Source: Amyelois transitella
Lineage: Eukaryota; Arthropoda; Insecta; Lepidoptera; Pyralidae
DNA length: 64,000 nt
Direction: 5' to 3'
Assembly (NCBI RefSeq): GCF_032362555.1
Contig: NC_083513.1
Coordinates: forward strand, 8,928,001-8,992,000
Positions 57,265 through 64,000 of the stretch are shown piece after piece. Position 1 is the first letter of the stretch. Every line of letters begins with the position of its first letter. The position numbers were made by a program, and so were the translations under genes. The notes under the pieces were generated by a model. That model was given only the letters and a program-made list of their open reading frames with translations. It was not told the DNA's origin and did no database searches.

Positions 57265-57392
57265 CTGATTGGAGTACATATACAACCTCCGACACAACAT
57301 CGCTGGAGCCGCGGTTCCCCAGGCATAACACCTAGCCTGGCGGAAGATCTTTTCTTTGGTGGCGGTCGAACCGAATCATCGCTCCCGCTACA
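57265..57392 (+). repeat. Short dispersed repeat, copy 1 of 2
   Basis: GATTGGAGTACATATACAAC, CAGGCATAACACCTAGCC, GGAAGATCTTTTC, GGCGGTCGAACCGAATCATC and GCTCCCGCTACA. Copy 2 lies at 62680-62802 in the same orientation. Confidence 0.75.
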
Positions 57393-57691
57393 GTATTTTA
57401 AGTATTTAAGTATAACTCAACAGCCCTTCGCTTTACAGCTTGTATAATTATCCGTTGAGCTACCGATTATACTGCAGATGGATAGATCTATATATTACCA
57501 CCAGGAAATGAAGGCTTCTCCTGTTTCGTGACTTGTACCAGTGGGTGAGCTCGGCAAACAAAGGAAACAGATAACAAACAATTACTCTGTCTTCGTGTGT
57601 TGACCCTAATCTCAGGTTAGGGGCGTATTCTTATTGTAGCCGAAGTGGTAATCCCTCTTGGAGGAACTTTATATCACTTAAATGACTTTAA

Positions 57692-57900
57692 CATACAATC
57701 ACGTCTTTATCCTATATGGATTTCACAACACAACAGTATTTAAAAGAATGTAAGACCGCATATAACTGTATTTAAAAGAAAGTAAGGCCACATATACGGC
57801 TTAATTATCGAATTCAGATTCATATAGTAACACATTGCTAGCCCATCGCCTAAAAGAAGAATCCTTAAAATAAGAATCCTAAAAGAAGTTTATTAGCCTT
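57692..57900 (-). mobile_element. SINE-like repeat with internal tandem duplication
   Basis: ACATACAATCACGTCTTTAT to CATTGCTAGCCCATCGCC. A ~33-bp unit (GTATTTAAAAGAATGTAAG type) is duplicated at 57731-57795. Confidence 0.75.
57731..57795 (+). repeat. Tandem ~33-bp repeat
   Basis: Two units of GTATTTAAAAGAA.GTAAG followed by ACCGCATATA or GCCACATATA, inside a SINE-like copy. Confidence 0.8.
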
Positions 57901-58365
57901 GAATGACTTTTTTGAGCCCAATATAGCTATATATTAAAGGTTAGAAACAGTAATCAAATATGATCAGATTGCATTTGGTCAGCTGGAATAAAAAGGAGAC
58001 GAAAAAGTATAGGGTGAAACTTAAAGCGTCAATGAGAACAAACACGAAGGTATTATACTGTACAAGCATTGAATTTAGGTAAGTCTGAGGTTCGGCGCTA
58101 TTGTTGCGGCGCCTGTACCAGACTAATTGCTTGTTGAAGTAGGCTCATTGGGAATGTAATGAGCTTCTCGACTGTTTTATGAGCGTACAAGATTTTGCTG
58201 GTATTCCTTCAGAATTGTAAATTTTGATATAAAATTTGATTGTTAACTTGTCTTTATTTTACGTTGTTAACTGGTCAAATAAGATTATCTCTAATATCTC
58301 TGTTTCTTGAAAAGAGCGAAATGTATAATTTTATTGGCCATTGTAACCCGGCCTAAATTTCATAA

Positions 58366-58450
58366 TTAAGCTATACAGCTAAACGTGGCCTTTCAGCCTT
58401 TTCAAGAATGTCGACTCTGTTTATCTCGTAAGGGATGAAGATTTGTTTAA
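58366..58450 (+). mobile_element. SINE-like 3' fragment
   Basis: AATTAAGCTATACAGCTAAA to CGTAAGGGATGAAGATTTG. Confidence 0.65.
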
Positions 58451-58911
58451 AGTCAGTGATGAAGTTTTAGTTCCCGATAAATTAAGGCGCCTACAGCTTA
58501 TACTGACTCAGGTAAATTCTAAAACGTTTCGAGTATATTGTTGCCATAACGGTTGTAATTCCAATAAAATTAAATATATTTCACGAATGTTGTAAACTCA
58601 CAAAACGAAATAGAATCCTTAATCGTAGTTCCAAATTGTTCTTTGTCTTTCACGTTTTGTTCTATAAAACAACATTGTAACATTGTGTTGAGCATACAAA
58701 GAAAGTAATGCCGTAACTTTCGAGCCACTCTTCAGTTGATGCGATACGGTTTATATTTGTTTGCGACGAGTTTCATAATTTCCTTATATGTCGTCAAAAT
58801 TTTTGTGGTGATTCTATTTATTATACTTCTGCTATGAAAGCGGAGGCAAAATTTATAAGCATAGATCAAACATATTATTAATAAAAAGTGTGTTGAAACA
58901 TTGAAATTATT

Positions 58912-59001
58912 AAGCCTAATAGTTGAACGTGGCCTTTCAGTCTTTTCAAGACTGCTGGCTCTGTCTTACCCGCAAGGGATATAGACGTGGTATGTATGTA
59001 A
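58912..59001 (+). mobile_element. SINE-like 3' fragment with tail
   Basis: TAAGCCTAATAGTTGAACGT to GATATAGACGTGGTATGTAT. Confidence 0.8.
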
Positions 59002-59061
59002 TGAAATTATTTGACTAATATATAGATAAAGTGATATTTGCGATTGCTAAATCCTAGTAAA

Positions 59062-59235
59062 TTAAATCACGCCTCTTTCCCGGAGGGTAGGCAGATACTA
59101 CATCTTTCTACTTGCTAGGACTCCTGCATAATTATTTCGTTTTATCCATATTTATTACTATCTTAATGGAAGCTCAGCGGTTTCGGGTACTCTTGACTCT
59201 TGATGTCCCTGATTTGGTCAAGGTATGAGTTCGTC
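59062..59235 (-). mobile_element. LINE-like 3'-tail repeat
   Basis: Reverse copy: AAATCACGCCTCTTTCCCGG, CATCTTTCTACTTGC, GCGGTTTCGGGTACTCTTGA, TTGGTCAAGGTATG. Complement of the 35.4-kb copy, without the TATG tail. Confidence 0.75.
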
Positions 59236-59674
59236 TAAGCCTTCCTAATCCCATTCTCATTCTCCTTGTATATTAAATCAACCTGTTTACATTCATAATT
59301 TTTCGTGAATAAACCATTTAATCATTCCCTTTTCTGTTCCTGTCACTGTCTTCTTTAACATCACAATATTCCATTATCACTTAAAGTATACTTAATTGAA
59401 TTAATGTCTAGATTTACCTAATCCTTCTGTCTCAAGTGCTAATGTAACAAAATTAGTCGACTACCTTCAAAATTGGCTGAAGTGAAGATGTTCATTGAAG
59501 TGGCAAGCAAATAGTGGCGTAATTGTTTGCTTTGTCGGTTTCATTCTGCTTCAGCGCTATTTGTGTCACTGCAATTTTACCTTAAACTAGTCTTCCCTTA
59601 AGGCTTTGTTCCCTGATAATTATATATTACGTACGCAAAATTACAAACATGAGCATTTAATACAGCAATTCCAG

Positions 59675-59745
59675 TACAAAGGTGCTACTTATTTCAATAG
59701 AAATCTCTTTCGGTAGAACCTTTGGGTAGAGAAACGAATTTTGGA
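59675..59745 (-). mobile_element. LINE 3'-end fragment, decayed
   Basis: GTACAAAGGTGCTACTTATT and GAACCTTTGGGTAGAGAAAC. Confidence 0.55.
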
Positions 59746-60708
59746 GCGATATGGCGTGTGCATAAATAGCGTTTAACATTTTAAGTATTAGACATCGTTC
59801 TTATGAGTGTGGGTGGTCAAATCGGTAAGGTGCTTTTTGTTGATTTAAATCATTCTGTTTGGCGATATCCTGGTAATCTGTCCCGTCCCGATTATCAGTT
59901 ATATCCTTATGATTGCCTCGTAGCTGAATTCGGCCTTGAAGTTTATTCGTGATGTATGTATTTAAAAATAGGTAGCTTATGTTACTGGTGAAGGGTTTCG
60001 AATTCTTTTCCGACGTGTACTAGTTCTCTAGTTAGTTATACTCGAAATCAAAATCTTTTTTCTTATAGTATGTCTACAACTAAGATACCTAATTCATGTG
60101 AACTAATAATGCGTAATATTTACCTAATATTTTTTGGTTTGTTACCAGGAAAATAAATGTACGTAGTAACATCTGATCTTGTTAGTTGCTATGTAGCCTT
60201 CAATATTAGTTATCTTTTGAATACTTAATAATAACAGTCAGATTATTATTTATACTCGGCCCGGTGGAAAAATCATGTTTCAGTTCTGTTTCAATAGGAA
60301 TGAATAAGTAGGATATTTATTAGGATTTGAACCTGCCATATACATTTTTGTTTTTTCAGATACCTTCACAATTTGACCCACGTTGAAGGATAATTTTTAA
60401 TAAATATTTTACGAATAGGTGGTACCTTAAAAGATTTGAATTCTAAACAATTCATTTGATATTTTTCCCGTTCGCTGACTGGTGGCTTTATTCATTGCTT
60501 TTTTTTCCAACGAAATGTCTCGGAAGAGAATCTTGATTAGACCGTGATTTTCTTTGTGGTATTTCTTTGGCAAACTTTCCCCTGCCATCCTACCTGCTTT
60601 ACTCAGATTATTATCGTGAAGTTTATTTTTTGTTGAACCCAGAAAGTAGTGACTTTAAGCGACATTCACTAAGGCTTTATCAAGATTCACCATTGCAAAA
60701 AAAAAGTT

Positions 60709-60977
60709 ACATACATACATACATACATATGATCACGTCTATATCCCTTGCGGGGTAGACAGAGCCAACAGTCTTGAAAAGACTGAATGGCCACGTTCAG
60801 CTATTTGGCTTAATGATAGAACCGAGATTCAAATAGTGACAGGTTGCTAGCCCATCGCCTAAAAGAGGAATCCTAAGTTAATAAGCCTATCCCTTAGTCG
60901 CCTTTTACGACATCCATGGGAAAGAGATGGAGTGGTCCTATTCTTTTTTGTAATAGTGCCGGGAACCACACGGCACC
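60709..60977 (-). mobile_element. SINE-like repeat, full length, best preserved
   Basis: A five-unit CATA tail, ATGATCACGTCTATATCCCT, intact hairpin block, and head GTGCCGGGAACCACACGGCA. Closest to a consensus in this window, so probably the youngest copy. Confidence 0.95.
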
Positions 60978-61049
60978 CAAAAAAAAGTTCTACGAACCTT
61001 TTATTATATTTCGTGATGTTAAAAATGGATAATTAATATACTAATTCTA

Positions 61050-61180
61050 TATACCTGAAACCGACGAGCTTAATGAACAGAGTTATTGTGGAAATGAGAG
61101 AAAAATGCAGAGATAATGATGATTGGTTAGTTGTAGTATAGGCCTGGGGTAGGCTGGGAAAGAGGTTCTTAGACTTTACC
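61050..61180 (+). mobile_element. LINE-like 3'-tail repeat, decayed
   Basis: ATACCTGAAACCGACGAGCT, AACAGAGTTATTGTGG, ATGCAGAGATAATGATGATT, GGGAAAGAGG. Confidence 0.6.
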
Positions 61181-62679
61181 ATTACTTTCGCGCCATTTTT
61201 GTCTTGACTTAAGTCTCGTGGGTTACAACCTCACCTCTCTGGAGAAGAGCACGGAGTGCACAGTTTGACTGTCATTTATTTCATTTCTTTTATGACATTT
61301 ATTACTAACATGACAATATACGCAAAAGAGGTGTGGTTTATGTTCTTAGTACAGTTGTTGTGTACATACCCTAATGCAGTTTTTACTTCTGTTTTTAAGT
61401 ATTATACATTTGTTGACGATTGCCTAAATGATAACAAGTTGCTCAAGATACATCTTTTTAAAACGATAAGGTGATGTACAGTAAACTGCACTGTCTCAAA
61501 ATCTATGAAACTTGCAAGAAAAAGTATCAAGTTACGCATTGCGCTTTAGAAAACGAGTGGATTATTAATGTTCAGCTCAATACTTGAATCGTTTTTGCTG
61601 TCATTAAGACTTTGTACAGTCACGCAAGAAATTGCTTGAATATTGTAGGAGACAAAGGATGAGAAGTTTTATTTATTTATTTATCATTCTTATCATTACA
61701 GGCTAGCCCAATGCGATAATGAATTTTGTTTTAACTTATGCTTATTGACAAAACCCCTTTTAAATATTAAAGAATAAAACCTATTGCTTAATTTAATTTG
61801 CAAGATAAACCTTAATGTTGTATCATGAGAATAAACACTTGAGTTTATTAATATTTATAGAATACAGTTGGTAAAGAAAGATGACAATTTAATGATTGAA
61901 TTTTAGTTGAATACACTACAAATAATAAAATAATGATTTTAGCAAAAATATTTAGTCCTAAAAGTTGGTCAGCAATTATACCATATAGCGAAAAGACTGG
62001 CTGACAACTTTCAGAAAACCATTAATTTATCTATAAAAAGTAAGTCATTTTGTATTACATTAAAATAAATAAATAAAGAGTCAAGTTCGGAACAGAGTCC
62101 CTACCTAAACGGCGACAGAGTTAGGATATCTGGACAAGAGTTAAATTTGGTTCGTTGCATCATTGTTTATTACATGAGGCAGATTTCACTCTAAGTATCA
62201 TATAAAAATCGCCATATAGAAACCTAAATGCGCGCGTAACAAAATATTCACTCATTAAAATCGGGCAGGAATTGTCTAATATCTTAATAAATGTTTCATT
62301 TATTATTTCCATTTGTCTTTGACCAACGCTATCGAAATTCCTTTCGGAATGTAATTTCCATCGGCAACGTGAACCAAGCAATAAAGTTGTTTTTCCAAAA
62401 CTCCGAGAACAATTCGGCCGTTTTCTTATTCTTTGCTTTAGCTGCAAAGAAATGTGGGTCCGTATTCCCTGAAAAAATATTTGTTTTGAAAAATTGATCG
62501 AGTTTTCTTACGTAAAAAAAGCAATTTTACATAAATTGTTAGCTTTTCTATTGCTACGACTTTATGTGACAAATAAACATATATACATTATCACGTCTCT
62601 AAATTATGCCTTTCCACTTGTCATAATTCAGACTTATTATGACAAAAACATTAATCATTTTAGAAAAACAAAGATTTGG

Positions 62680-62802
62680 CGGATTGGAGCATATATACAA
62701 CCTCTAACACAACATCGTACAAGCTGCGATTTCCCAGGCATAAACCTAACGGAAGATCTTTCCTTTTATGGCGGTCGAACTGAGTCATTGCTCCCGTTAC
62801 AC
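62680..62802 (+). repeat. Short dispersed repeat, copy 2 of 2
   Basis: GATTGGAGCATATATACAAC, CCCAGGCATAAACCTAACGG, AAGATCTTTCC, GGCGGTCGAACTGAGTCATT and GCTCCCGTTACAC. Confidence 0.75.
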
Positions 62803-64000
62803 ATATGAAACATGAAAGAAAAAATTGTAGGAACCCAAAAATCTTGGGTGAGTGACTAAAAGATAGATTATAAGACTTATTTAATTACTAGACTTTGCCT
62901 GCGGCTAGCAAAAAATTCCTTTTCCATACTCTCCACTATATACATGCAAAATTCTATTAAAATTCTTGAATAGTTTTGGCGTGAAAGTCAGACAAATAAA
63001 CACTTTCACATTATACAATATAAGTAGGTATAGATATTTGGATATTATGCACCCCATGTCATCAAAAACAAAACATAAAAAACTCATAAAGCCCAAACAA
63101 AAAAACAAGAAAAAAACAATGGAGTCCACTGGGACCTACTGGGACCTTAATGGCCGAATTAAAAAGCCGAATTTAAGTCTGTTGGAAATTGAAAACGTGA
63201 CAGCAATCCATTATTTTTAATCCTGACGAGATCCTGACACACGTAGACTGATGGGAAATAGATACCCAGCTGTATTAAGGGCGAAATAATTGAGTTAAAA
63301 ATTGTATGAGCGAAATTTATTAAAAAAATATTTTGTCTATCAATGTTTTTTCTAGTGCCTTTTAAGATATATGTTTATTTTAGTATTAACTTGCGTTTCT
63401 CTCAAATTGAATAAATTATAACTTTCAGATTGCTTATTTGAATGAAAGTGACCTTTCTTACTCTTACTCCAATAGTCTTACTAATAGATTACGAAGAGAT
63501 GTTATATGTATGTATGTATGTGTGTACATAACTTTAATTTAATAAATATACATATAAATACTTTATTGAGCCTTACAGCTACAAAAAACAATATTAAAAG
63601 CAATTTTAAGGAAATCAATATTCAAAAAATGTATTATTAAGAAATGAGGCAATTGTATTAAAATAATTTACCATCAGCTGGTTTTACCATGAGAATTTAA
63701 CGTTTCTATAGAACAAAAGGATACAGCAAACGTTAAGAACCGCCAAAATTATACTTGTAGATTATAAACATACAAATATATGTTATAGTTAACATCTGGT
63801 TTCCAGCCATGTGTGTCTAATTCGCGAGATATGATGGCCCAGCCGAGCACTCAAATGGAATAGCAAATATGTTTAGCAGAATGCATTAGGAGCCATTTTG
63901 GAGCGCTCACACGCTAACGATTTGTTCAAAGGCATATTGGTTCAAAAGATTAAATTTGTATACTTTTACATGCGAGTGGATTCAAGCGAGCTTCCATTAG

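Larger units (their letters stand above)
50774..64000. other. Intergenic to window end
   Basis: Repeats listed separately in otherwise AT-rich DNA. A reverse TAGCTCAACGGATAATTA near 57440-57470 resembles a tRNA-type A box, so a further SINE head may lie there. The last 200 bp (GGCCCAGCCGAGCACTC, GGAGCGCTCACACGC) are less AT-rich, but I recognise no gene. Confidence 0.6.

Noticed and set aside
62160-62447. 95-residue minus-strand frame overlapping a 68-residue plus-strand frame
   Set aside because: Two overlapping frames in opposite directions, with no domains, signal or splice support.
1-64000. CRISPR arrays, tRNA or rRNA genes, operons
   Set aside because: None seen. The regular repeats are interspersed SINE-like copies and TATG microsatellites, and tRNA-like boxes lie only in SINEs.

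Overview
The window reads as nuclear DNA of a moth or butterfly (Lepidoptera). It is AT-rich, its genes are split by GT-AG introns, and it is full of short interspersed repeats with (TATG)n tails plus tRNA-derived SINEs ending in the GTTCGAATCCCACC box. No bacterial or plasmid features are present. Roughly the first 30 kb is a glutathione S-transferase (GST) array, about 35-37.3 kb holds one small secreted cysteine-rich gene, and most of the rest is intergenic DNA made of repeats. GST array (2.2-29.9 kb): seven complete four-exon sigma-class-like GST genes, here called A to E, G and H, plus one orphan first exon, F. The order and strands are A(-), B(+), C(+), D(+), E(+), F exon(+), G(-), H(+). 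All seven share one architecture: exon 1 of 136 or 139 nt (phase 1), exon 2 of exactly 168 nt (phase 1), exon 3 of 140 nt (161 in E, phase 0) and a terminal exon of 156-180 nt. Predicted proteins are 199-209 residues. Exon 1 carries the N-terminal catalytic-Tyr strand, exon 2 the GSH-binding Gln-Ser helix, exon 3 and 4 the helical C-terminal domain ending in the WADF and LPGVKEYIA segments. A is the divergent member and has Phe where the catalytic Tyr belongs. B to H are a local expansion. They share a GATA box a few bases upstream of a TATA box about 40-70 bp before the ATG, and an almost identical exon 2 core, which points to gene conversion. The F exon has its own promoter and a clean donor but no exons of its own. 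It could be a relic, or an alternative first exon for H with gene G lying antisense in the intron. Defence-like gene (34.95-37.28 kb): a four-exon gene for a 195-residue secreted protein with a signal peptide and two six-cysteine CS-alpha-beta (defensin-like) modules joined by an acidic linker with a dibasic site. It resembles the lepidopteran multi-defensin (X-tox) idea, but I cannot place it in a named family. Mobile DNA: the dominant repeat is a roughly 260-bp SINE-like family that begins with a small hairpin and ends in (ATGT)n. A second family carries the C-terminal end of an open reading frame and finishes with nearly the same 3' tail, so it may be the LINE partner that moves the SINE. 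Intron 1 of gene H holds a 1.3-kb internally deleted pogo/Tc1-mariner-type element with terminal inverted repeats and a leftover PHD-like finger. A 3.2-kb direct tandem duplication (44.4-50.8 kb) is almost identical over its right half and may be a very recent duplication or an uncollapsed haplotype. Many short, near-perfect hairpins (14-31 bp stems, often with 4-5 nt loops) are scattered through the window and look like template-switch mutations. From 37.3 kb to the end I find no convincing protein-coding gene, apart from a GC-rich island near 42.8-43.0 kb that could be a non-coding first exon.
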